In this document: one piece after another, positions 24,301 to 31,429 of the stretch
Layout of the letters: every line of letters begins with the position of its first letter
Numbering within the stretch: position 1 is the first letter of the stretch
Position numbers and translations under genes: made by a program
Source: Pseudomonadota bacterium
Lineage (GTDB): Bacteria; Pseudomonadota; Alphaproteobacteria; Dongiales; Dongiaceae
Reading direction: 5' to 3'
Length of the DNA: 64,000 nucleotides
Assembly (NCBI GenBank): GCA_021792365.1
Contig: JAJYUT010000002.1
Coordinates: forward strand, 124,001-188,000
Notes under the pieces: model-generated
Told to the model about the DNA's origin: nothing
Seen by the model: the letters and a program-made list of their open reading frames with translations, nothing else
Databases searched by the model: none

Positions 24301-26055
24301 CTACTTGGCGACGCGAGTTGTGGGATGAAGCGCCGCGCGGTCCACCGCACGCACCCGGCCATGCTCCACCATGTAGATGCGATCGGCCCGCTCGACCCAG
24401 GAGGGCTGATGCGTGATGGCAAGCACCGTGACGCGCCCGGCCTGCGCGGCGACCGTGGCGCAGATCTCGGCTTCGGTCGCCGGGTCGAGCGCGCTGGTGG
24501 CTTCGTCGAGGATCAGCAGCTTCGGCTCATGGACCAGGGCGCGGGCCAGGGCGATGCGCTGGCGCTGCCCGCCCGACAGCTTGAAGCCGCGTTCGCCGAT
24601 CGGGGTCAGCAGGCCCGCGGGAAGCTCGGCCATCAGGATGCCAAGGCCCGCCGCCTCCAGGGCCGATCGCACGCGATCCTCGCCGATCTCCTGGTCGCCG
24701 AGCCTGACATTCGCCAGGATGGTGTCGTTGAACAAGACGATCTCCTGCGGCACGTAGCCGATCATCGAACGCCATTGCGTGATGTCGATGTCGCGCAGGT
24801 CGATGCCGTCGACGGTCACGGTGCCGTTGTCGGGGCCGTAGAGGCCGAGCAGGAGGTCGGCGATCGTCGTCTTGCCCGATCCCGACTCCCCGACCAGCGT
24901 CGTGATGCGGCCGGCCGGGATCTGCAGCGTGACGTCCGTCAGCACCGGCCCCCGGCCGTAGGAGAAGCTGACGTTGCGCAGCTCGCAACCGGCCGAGAGC
25001 GTGGGCAGGCGCTTGCCCTCGAACCGTTCCGTCGCCTTCTCGACCTCACTCACCGTGCCGAGCAGCGTCCAGTAGGTGGCGTCGGACTGCGCGAGCTGGG
25101 TCATGGCCTTGCGCACGCGCGCGATGTTGGTCATGACCGCGAAGGAAATAACGCCCGCCACGATGATGACATCGATCGGCGAACCAAGCACCCGCGCGGC
25201 CAGGTAGGCGCCGGCGGCCAGCAGGCAGGTCTGGATGAGGTCGGGCAGTCCCAGCGAGAGGGTTTCGGTCATCACCAGGGTGTTGACGGCCTTGCGCAGG
25301 CGCTTGGCATCCTTCACCAACTCGGAGATCAGGTTGGTGTGCCGATGCATCGCCTTCAGCGGCTTGAAGCCGGCCAGCACATCGTTCAGCTCGACGACCA
25401 AGCTGCGCATGGCCCGCTGCCGCTCGCGCCCCGCCAGATGGGCCGCGCGGGTCAAGGTGCGGAGCGACAGACCCATCACCACGCCCATGGCGATGGCGAC
25501 CAGCGCCATCTTCCAGCCCATGAACAGCGCCAGCCCGCAGAAGATCGCGGTGCGCATGGATTGCTCAACGACCTGCAGCGCATTGCGGAAGGCGGTCGAC
25601 GCCCAGTTCGCCTCGGTGGTCGCGGCCGCAACGAAACGGCCGACCGGCTGGATGGTGAAATACCCCCATTTGGCGCTGACCAGCGCCTGCAGCAGCCTCT
25701 GCCGGATCTCCTGGCCGATGGTGGCGCCGATCCGCCCCAGGGCGCGCGCCACCACGAGGTTTATGGCCGCCTTGAGCCAGAGCAGGATGACGATGAGCAG
25801 GCAGAGGACACCCAGATTGAGCGGCAGGTGCAGGACCGCGAGCGCATCCTCGATCGCCTGGTTGAGCCTGGTGGGGGCGGTTTCGCCCTGCGTTACGATC
25901 GACAGGACAGGGAACAGCGAGGCGACGCCGATCCCCTCCATGAAGCCGGTCAGCAGCATGGCCAGGACCAGCGGGACTTGCCGGGCCAGGCCGTGCATGC
26001 GCAAGATCCGGACGGCGCCCGCGAGGGTCGAGGTTTGCGGCGAAAGATCGGTCAT
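24301..26055 (-). CDS. MsbA-type ABC exporter half-transporter B
   Basis: A 584-residue fused exporter. The membrane domain covers about residues 20-310. The ATPase domain has Walker A GESGSGKTT, Q-loop VPQEIVLF, signature LSGGQRQRIALARAL, Walker B LLILDEATSALD and AITHQPSW. It shares overall layout with the exporter at 22127-23827 but is clearly diverged in the membrane half. A candidate promoter (TTGACT, 16 bases, TATCAA) lies just upstream. Its transcript continues into the GNAT gene. A flippase role for sphingolipid or its glycosylated form is inferred from location only. Confidence 0.9.
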   Translation of the reverse strand: MTDLSPQTSTLAGAVRILRMHGLARQVPLVLAMLLTGFMEGIGVASLFPVLSIVTQGETAPTRLNQAIEDALAVLHLPLNLGVLCLLIVILLWLKAAINLVVARALGRIGATIGQEIRQRLLQALVSAKWGYFTIQPVGRFVAAATTEANWASTAFRNALQVVEQSMRTAIFCGLALFMGWKMALVAIAMGVVMGLSLRTLTRAAHLAGRERQRAMRSLVVELNDVLAGFKPLKAMHRHTNLISELVKDAKRLRKAVNTLVMTETLSLGLPDLIQTCLLAAGAYLAARVLGSPIDVIIVAGVISFAVMTNIARVRKAMTQLAQSDATYWTLLGTVSEVEKATERFEGKRLPTLSAGCELRNVSFSYGRGPVLTDVTLQIPAGRITTLVGESGSGKTTIADLLLGLYGPDNGTVTVDGIDLRDIDITQWRSMIGYVPQEIVLFNDTILANVRLGDQEIGEDRVRSALEAAGLGILMAELPAGLLTPIGERGFKLSGGQRQRIALARALVHEPKLLILDEATSALDPATEAEICATVAAQAGRVTVLAITHQPSWVERADRIYMVEHGRVRAVDRAALHPTTRVAK

Positions 26056-26112
26056 CCTGTCTCGGTTGCTGGCGGCCGAAATCTCCGGCCGCGACCGCGA
26101 TAAAGCTGCCGG

Positions 26113-26140
26113 TTGATAGCACTCCCCCGAGCCAAGTCAA
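26113..26140 (-). promoter_or_regulatory. Candidate sigma-70 promoter for ABC exporter B
   Basis: On the minus strand TTGACT (26135-26140) is followed after 16 bases by TATCAA (26113-26118), each matching most of the -35 and -10 consensus. Transcription would begin about 50 bases before the exporter ATG at 26055. There is no experimental support. Confidence 0.4.
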
Positions 26141-26282
26141 CGAACAGGCCCCTAACGGATTGAATTGCTACGGGATTTGCGGCAAATCGGCACATCGCGG
26201 AGGGGCCGATTGCCGTGGATTCCGGTTATCTCCTATTCTGGCGCCTGCCAGAGTCGGGTGGTCGGCGCAGGGCCGGGGAAAG

Positions 26283-27182
26283 ATGGAATACAAGGTCTTC
26301 ATCCAGACCAACGACGAGCAGTACCTGGGCGCGCTGGTCGCGGCGCACGCATTGCGCCGCAACAGCCGGCACGCGGACCGTTTCGACGTCCAGATCCTGC
26401 ATTACAACGATTTCCCCTGGCTGCATGCCAGGGAAGGCCAGCCGTTCCTGCGCGGGGTCGAGCGCCGGGTCTGGACGCGTGACGACCTGCAATCCTTCAC
26501 GCCGCTGCGCTTCCTGCCGCCCAGGCTGATGAACTACCAGGGGCGCGCGGTGGTCATCGACCCGGATTGCTTTGCCCTCGCCGACATCTGGGACCTGCTC
26601 AGCCGCGACATGCAGGGCAGGGCGCTGATGTGCCGGATGCGGCCCGCGATCAAGGAACTGCCGGCCTATCGCGCCTCGAGCGTGATGCTGCTGGACAACA
26701 CCAAGCTGACGCACTGGGACGCGGAGCGGACCTTCAACGACCTGTTCGCGTTCAAGATCGACTACATGAAGTGGGTCAAGCTGGAATACGAGGCGGACGA
26801 GGCCGTCGGCCTGCTTGAGGAGGAGTGGAACGACTTCGACCGGCTGACGGCGCAGACCAGGATCCTCCACACCACCTACCGGCGCACGCAGCCCTGGAAG
26901 ACGGGCCTGCCAATCGACTTCACCGTGCGGGTGAAGGACTACCGGCGCTATCCGTTTCCGAAGTCGGTGTTCAAGCAGGTGAAGAACCTGATCGCGCCGA
27001 AGAAGCCGAAACCGGAAGCCTATCTGCCACATCCCGATCCGAACCAGGAGCGGCTGTTCTTCAGCCTGCTCGCCGAATGCCTGGCGCAGGGCATCGTGAC
27101 CGAGGAACTGGTGCGGCGCGAGATGTCGGCAAACCACGTGCGGCATGACGCGCTGGAACTGTGCTCCCGTGCCGCCGCGTGA
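26283..27182 (+). CDS. GT8-like glycosyltransferase
   Basis: A 299-residue cytoplasmic protein with a GT-A-like fold. MEYKVFIQTNDEQYLGALVAAHAL begins as glycogenin/GT8 enzymes do. RAVVIDPDCFALADIWDL carries the D-x-D motif (Asp93 and Asp95) for the metal-sugar-nucleotide. SVMLLDNTKLTHWD and TRILHTTYRRTQPW match later GT8 blocks. The start at 26283 has GGGGAAAG upstream; the longer frame is unlikely. It lies between an exporter and a 2OG oxygenase in the sphingolipid locus, so glycosylation of ceramide or its head group is an attractive but unproven role. Confidence 0.75.
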   Translation: MEYKVFIQTNDEQYLGALVAAHALRRNSRHADRFDVQILHYNDFPWLHAREGQPFLRGVERRVWTRDDLQSFTPLRFLPPRLMNYQGRAVVIDPDCFALADIWDLLSRDMQGRALMCRMRPAIKELPAYRASSVMLLDNTKLTHWDAERTFNDLFAFKIDYMKWVKLEYEADEAVGLLEEEWNDFDRLTAQTRILHTTYRRTQPWKTGLPIDFTVRVKDYRRYPFPKSVFKQVKNLIAPKKPKPEAYLPHPDPNQERLFFSLLAECLAQGIVTEELVRREMSANHVRHDALELCSRAAA

Positions 27183-27248
27183 GGTCTTCGCGGCGGATCG
27201 CCGCAGCGACGCTTGGCGAATATGGCGGGCCCTTTCCGGAGGGCTAGC

Positions 27249-28145
27249 ATGGGGGCCGCCATGATCCCTGTTCAGTCATCGGAGAGTCCCAGGCTCGCCG
27301 CCACGGCAGCATCGCACACGCCCAGGCTGCTGGCGGCCGTACGGCCGGGCGATATCGTCACCGAGCCCTACGCGCACTACACACGGCCCAACGCCGTGCC
27401 CGCGCCTCTCTATGAGGAGTTGTCGGCGGGCTTTCCCTCGCTCGCCATGATCATCAACGACCGGGTGGATATCGGGTCGAACGAGGCGGTGCGCATGACG
27501 GCAAAGCAGGTGCTGAGCGACCGCCGGATCTCGCCGCTCTGGCATGATTTCTTCGAGTACCACACCTCGGCCGAGTACTGGCGGGAGGTCGCGCGCCTGT
27601 TCGCGCCGCATTTCCGCCGCGAGTTCCCGGACCTGGAGGAAAAGGTCGGGCGCGCCTATGAGGACTGGCGTGTCGTGCCGCGCGGCTATGCCGGCGAAGC
27701 GGACGTGCGCCTCGATTGCCAGTTCGTGATGAACACGCCGGTGACGCACAAGAGCAGCGTTAAGACCGCGCATATCGACTTGTGCGACAAGATCTTCTCC
27801 GCCCTTTATTACATGCGTGATCCGCGCGACCAGAGCGAGGGCGGCGATCTCGACCTCTATGGCTGGCGGCGGGAGCCGCGCTTCGTCAAGCATCGCGCGC
27901 TGAGCCGCGACGTCGAGCTAGCGAAGACCGTGCCCTACCGAGCCAATTCCTATGTGTGCTTCGTCAACTCGCCGCAGGCAGTGCACGGCGTCAGCCCGCG
28001 CGACCGGACTGACGTGCCGCGCCGCTACATCAATTTCATCGCGGAGCTGCCGATCAAGGCGTTCGAACCGAGGCAGCTCGGCCGCCTGCAGCGGTTCTGG
28101 TACGCAAGCGAGATCGACTTGGCCTTGAACGAGGACAAGTACTGA
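27249..28145 (+). CDS. 2-oxoglutarate/Fe(II)-dependent oxygenase-like protein
   Basis: A 298-residue protein. The facial triad reads H-x-D (His175, Asp177 in KTAHIDLCDKIFSALYYM) with a distal His246 in QAVHGVSPRDRTDVPRRYINF; the Arg residues there can bind 2-oxoglutarate. GGDLDLYGW between the metal ligands is typical of prolyl-4-hydroxylase-like enzymes. The ATG at 27249 has GGAGGG five bases upstream, which decides the start over the TTG at 27213. It follows the GT8-like gene by 66 bases on the same strand. Hydroxylation of a lipid or sugar of the pathway is inferred from context. A GC-rich hairpin (28145-28168) follows the stop. Confidence 0.75.
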   Translation: MGAAMIPVQSSESPRLAATAASHTPRLLAAVRPGDIVTEPYAHYTRPNAVPAPLYEELSAGFPSLAMIINDRVDIGSNEAVRMTAKQVLSDRRISPLWHDFFEYHTSAEYWREVARLFAPHFRREFPDLEEKVGRAYEDWRVVPRGYAGEADVRLDCQFVMNTPVTHKSSVKTAHIDLCDKIFSALYYMRDPRDQSEGGDLDLYGWRREPRFVKHRALSRDVELAKTVPYRANSYVCFVNSPQAVHGVSPRDRTDVPRRYINFIAELPIKAFEPRQLGRLQRFWYASEIDLALNEDKY

Positions 28146-28202
28146 GCGCCAGCCCGCCGCGCGGCGCTTGCATTAACCGGTCAGGCGTCTTATTTCCGGT
28201 GC

Positions 28203-28269
28203 GGAGGACGGCCTTCCCCATATCGGGATGTAAATCTTGGGACGACCCAAAGCAGTAATGGGGTCGTCC
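28203..28269 (+). promoter_or_regulatory. Guanidine-II (mini-ykkC) riboswitch
   Basis: Two small hairpins in tandem, each with the diagnostic ACGR loop. Hairpin 1 has stem 28203-28207/28212-28216 and loop ACGG (28208-28211). Hairpin 2 has stem TTGGG/CCCAA (28237-28241/28246-28250) and loop ACGA (28242-28245). They are 20 bases apart and sit directly before a Gdx/SugE guanidinium exporter, the classical target. Bases 28240-28248 are exactly complementary to 28261-28269, the stretch just before the ATG that holds the likely ribosome site. Ligand-stabilised hairpin 2 would therefore free the ribosome site and turn translation on. Confidence 0.85.
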
Positions 28270-28581
28270 ATGTCATGGCTTCTTCTCCTCGCCGCGGGCT
28301 TGCTGGAGGTCTTATGGGCCTTCACGATGAAGCGCTCCAACGGCTTCTCGTCCGTTGGTCCCAGCGTCACGACAATCGCGGCGATGATCGCAAGCTTCCT
28401 GATGCTGGCTCAAGCAATGAAATCGATGCCGTTAGGCACCGCCTACGCCGTGTGGACCGGAATTGGCGCGCTGGGCGCGTTCCTGGTCGGCATCTTCGTG
28501 CTGGGCGAGCAGGCGAACGCCATCCGGATCGCCAGTGCGCTGCTGATCCTGGCCGGCATTGTCGGCCTGAAGCTCGGATGA
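28270..28581 (+). CDS. gdx: Gdx/SugE-type guanidinium exporter (SMR family)
   Basis: A 103-residue protein with four membrane segments. MSWLLLLAAGLLEVLWAFTMKRSNGF carries the essential Glu13 and Trp16 and the Lys/Arg-rich end of helix 1, as in the Gdx branch of the small multidrug resistance family. GTAYAVWTGIGALGAF is the helix 3 motif, with VGIFVLGE leading out of it. Gdx exports guanidinium in exchange for protons. The upstream guanidine-II riboswitch makes the Gdx rather than QacE/EmrE assignment strong. I chose the ATG at 28270 because upstream in-frame codons lie in the riboswitch. It is unrelated to lipid synthesis and looks like an independent unit inside the locus. Confidence 0.93.
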   Translation: MSWLLLLAAGLLEVLWAFTMKRSNGFSSVGPSVTTIAAMIASFLMLAQAMKSMPLGTAYAVWTGIGALGAFLVGIFVLGEQANAIRIASALLILAGIVGLKLG

Positions 28582-28582
28582 T

Positions 28583-29866
28583 CTAGTCGAGGTCCGCCGC
28601 GACGTGCACCGGCTTGGCATGCGGATTCCGATGCGCCTTCTGCACGACCAGTATCCAGAATGTACGGATGCCGTGATAGGCCGCGGTGGCGACCTGCCAG
28701 GCGGCGATCAGGAAGAACGCCTCGCGCGCCAGGCCGAAGATGCAGCCCAGCAGAAACACGGGCAGGTTGATGTTCCGCCGCGCGATGAAGCTGCGCACGG
28801 TGGCGTCGAGCTTCGAATGCGTGTGGAAGCCGCGTTGGAAGAAGCGCGGATAGATCTTGAGGATCAGGCGATCCAGGACATAGAACACCAGGATCGCAAT
28901 GGTTGCCCAGCCGAGGGGCGAGTTCCAGCCTTGCGCCGTTAGGCCGAGGCCATAGGCCCAGGCCACGTACCAGATCGGCGGGTGGACCATGTCGAGGCCG
29001 TGGTCCAGGAAGTTGCCGAGCCTGGAATCCGTGAAGGTGAGGCGCGCCAGCTTGCCATCCACGGAATCCAGCACGCTCATCCCATAGGCCATCAGGAAGC
29101 CGACCACCCAGTTGCCGGCGGCGAAGAACGGCACGGCGCCGAAGGTGAGCGCGATACTGACCAGCGTCACCAGGTTGGGGTGGATGCGCGCGCGCGCCAG
29201 CGGCCGCACCATCAGCCAGACCAGTGGCGGGTAGACGTAGCGCGTGAAGATGTCGGTCGAGCCCTTGTAGTTGGACCAGAACAGGAAGCGCTGGATCTCC
29301 GCGGTCTTGGCGCGATCGAGGACGCGGAACATATAGAACGGCACTGTGCGCCGCAGCTTGCGGATGAAGCCGTCGAACCGATCCTGCGTGAATTGCTCAG
29401 CTAGCCTCGCCGCCACCAGACCGCGCGCAAAGGAGGTCAGCTCGGGCGCATCGTCCGGCACCTCGACCGAGCCCCCCCTCGGCAGGAACAGCATGGCAGC
29501 CGGTTCCCCGGCATCAGGCGCGAACACGGCGAGATTGTGCTCCGCCTTGATGAGCTGTCCATGCAGGCGCTGGTCGCCCAGGCTGGTCCCATCCAGCAGC
29601 AGGACCGGCGCATCGCCGGCGCGGGTCAGGACGGCCCGCAGCCGCTCCGCGAAGGGTGCGCTGGATTGCGTGGTGACGATGGGGAGTGCGTTCAGGACCC
29701 GCGCGGGGATGCGCAGCTCCGCCGGGTCCTTGCTGCCGACATCGATGATGACCTGGGTGGGCTTGGGCTCCAGCCGCAGCAGCGCCTGAAGATGGCGCTC
29801 CGTCACCGTCAAGCCGAATACCTGCAGCCGAGCGGCCGGATGAACTGCGTCGATCCAAACCAACAT
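28583..29866 (-). CDS. CDP-alcohol phosphatidyltransferase with N-terminal degenerate NTase-like domain (copy 3)
   Basis: A 427-residue close paralogue of the gene at 6646-7857. The membrane domain has the full motif D267, D270-G271, A274-R275, G284, D288 and D292, and the linker FWSNYKGSTDIFTRYVYPP. The N-terminal roughly 190 residues again resemble a nucleotidyltransferase lacking its nucleotide loop (VFGLTVTERHLQALLRL, VLLLDGTSLGDQRL). I used the ATG at 29866; a TTG four codons upstream is possible. It abuts the Gdx gene tail to tail. About 240 bases separate it from the ELM1-like gene upstream, and a 13-base tandem repeat lies in that gap. It probably attaches a head group to a CDP-activated lipid or a lipid to a CDP-alcohol. 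Confidence 0.85.
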   Translation of the reverse strand: MLVWIDAVHPAARLQVFGLTVTERHLQALLRLEPKPTQVIIDVGSKDPAELRIPARVLNALPIVTTQSSAPFAERLRAVLTRAGDAPVLLLDGTSLGDQRLHGQLIKAEHNLAVFAPDAGEPAAMLFLPRGGSVEVPDDAPELTSFARGLVAARLAEQFTQDRFDGFIRKLRRTVPFYMFRVLDRAKTAEIQRFLFWSNYKGSTDIFTRYVYPPLVWLMVRPLARARIHPNLVTLVSIALTFGAVPFFAAGNWVVGFLMAYGMSVLDSVDGKLARLTFTDSRLGNFLDHGLDMVHPPIWYVAWAYGLGLTAQGWNSPLGWATIAILVFYVLDRLILKIYPRFFQRGFHTHSKLDATVRSFIARRNINLPVFLLGCIFGLAREAFFLIAAWQVATAAYHGIRTFWILVVQKAHRNPHAKPVHVAADLD

Positions 29867-29925
29867 CGAGAAGACCAACTCCGAATTCGAGGGGCGTGTC
29901 CGCTGGCTGAGCCAACTGGGCCCAA

Positions 29926-29951
29926 AAAGCCCGGCCGCAAAGCCCGGCCGC
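29926..29951. repeat. 13-base perfect tandem repeat upstream of CDP-alcohol phosphatidyltransferase copy 3
   Basis: AAAGCCCGGCCGC occurs twice head to tail (29926-29938 and 29939-29951). It lies 60 bases before the minus-strand start at 29866, so it is in the leader or promoter region. It could be a regulator site or replication slippage. I see no matching copy near the paralogue at 7857. Confidence 0.6.
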
Positions 29952-30108
29952 GCACGCGGGGCGGCCTATAACATGGGCCGGCAGAGGTGACAAGCATCCG
30001 GCCGGAGCCACCCGGCCGCTTCCTGATCAGGAAAAATACTGCAAGGTGTCGGCCGGGACCGGCGAACCAGGAGAGGGCGCGTTGCCGCATCATACGCCGC
30101 TGGGGTCG

Positions 30109-31263
30109 CTACCGAACCGCCTGCCGCGCCCGCCACAGCGCCTTGATCTCCTCCACTAGGCGGTCCTGGGTCTCACGCGTGATCGCGGCGGGGCGCCAGC
30201 CGATCTCCGCCTTGTCCGCATCGAACGGGCGCGCGATGCCGGCTTGGTAGAGCTTCTGCGTGAGGCCGAGGGCGTTGCGCCGCGGCCGCGCCCGGCCCAT
30301 GCGTGTCAGCATGTCGTAGAAGCGATCGAGCGGGTCGGCCGAGCGGCCCGCCATGCCGCGCCGCTCCCGCCGCTCGCGGACATGCCGCTTGATGCCGGCG
30401 ACGAGGCCCGGCTTCCTCGAGCGGCCGAGCCAGGGCAGTTCGTAGATCAGCAGCGGCCGCTCAAACGCGGCGGCGTCGGCCGCCATGGATGCGCTGTCGC
30501 TCGTTACGATCGCCGCATCGCTGAGTGCCAGCAAGGCGGGATAGGGATTGTCCGCGCCGGCCGCGAACTCGAACAGCGCATGCGGCGCGGTCATCGAGGA
30601 TTCGAAGATTGCCTTCAGGCCAGACGGCGAGCGCGGGCTGGTGGTGATCAACAACGATCCGCCGGTCCGCTTCGCAAAGCGCTGCAGATCGTGCGCAAGA
30701 TTGCGCGCCACAATCTCATCGAACGCCATGTGCTGGGTCGGTCCCCCCAGCAGCACGGCGGTCCAGGGCTTGGGCAAACGCTCGAACACGGGGCGCCAGT
30801 GCGTCACCGCCCGCGCGATCTCCGCCTCGTCCGCCTTCACCAGCGGCAAGGGCAGCTCGCGGACATTGGGTGCTGGCGGCAGGCCGTATTGCGGCGTGGT
30901 GATGACCAGGTCGTAGAGCTTGAGATCGGTGCGCGGCCGGCCAAGGCGTATGTTGATCACCCCGCCGCCCTGCTGGGCGATCCAGCGCGAGACCGGCGCC
31001 GACCGGAAACCGATGCCGATGACGAGGTCCGGCCAGGGCGCCGCCAGCGGAGCGCTGGCCGCCGCGTCGAGACCAGCCAGCGAAACGCCGGCTTCCGCCG
31101 GATCGAGGTTGTAATCGGGTTGCCATCGAAGCTGCTTAACCTCGTACGGCCAGCCCAGCATCTTGGCGAGCGCCAGCACCTGGGCGTTGTCGCCGCGGCG
31201 CTCCCCGAACAGCAGCCAGACGCGCGGGGCGGATAGAGGCGATGGGTGCGTGATGGCTGTCAC
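30109..31263 (-). CDS. ELM1/GtrOC1-family putative glycosyltransferase
   Basis: A 384-residue protein of the family first named for a plant mitochondrial fission factor. RVWLLFGERRGDNAQVLALAKMLGWPYEVKQL opens it, LVIGIGFRSAPVSRWIAQ and INIRLGRPRTDLKLYDLVITTPQYGLP follow, and AIVTSDSASMAADAAAFERPLLIYELP is a GT-B-like C-terminal domain. Bacterial members lie in LPS and lipid gene clusters and are thought to be glycosyltransferases. Being upstream of CDP-alcohol phosphatidyltransferase copy 3 fits a role in lipid glycosylation. The GTG start at 31263 has no obvious ribosome site. The catalytic mechanism is not established for this family. Confidence 0.82.
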   Translation of the reverse strand: MTAITHPSPLSAPRVWLLFGERRGDNAQVLALAKMLGWPYEVKQLRWQPDYNLDPAEAGVSLAGLDAAASAPLAAPWPDLVIGIGFRSAPVSRWIAQQGGGVINIRLGRPRTDLKLYDLVITTPQYGLPPAPNVRELPLPLVKADEAEIARAVTHWRPVFERLPKPWTAVLLGGPTQHMAFDEIVARNLAHDLQRFAKRTGGSLLITTSPRSPSGLKAIFESSMTAPHALFEFAAGADNPYPALLALSDAAIVTSDSASMAADAAAFERPLLIYELPWLGRSRKPGLVAGIKRHVRERRERRGMAGRSADPLDRFYDMLTRMGRARPRRNALGLTQKLYQAGIARPFDADKAEIGWRPAAITRETQDRLVEEIKALWRARQAVR

Positions 31264-31429
31264 TGACCGGAGGGGGATCTTTGTGGTCCAACGAAGTCTG
31301 CTTCTTTCCGCCCAAAAAACGACAAAGTCAAAGCGATTGTATTGGATGCGGCTGGGGCATTGAGGGCCGCCGCGCCTTCTGGTCTAGTTCCGTGATGAAC
31401 GTCTTTTCAACTCCCCGGGGTGATTCGTC

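Noticed and set aside
22369-26103. Open frame of 1244 residues across both ABC exporters
   Set aside because: Out of frame with exporter A and antisense to exporter B, with low-complexity Arg/Asp/Gly composition typical of GC-rich shadow frames.
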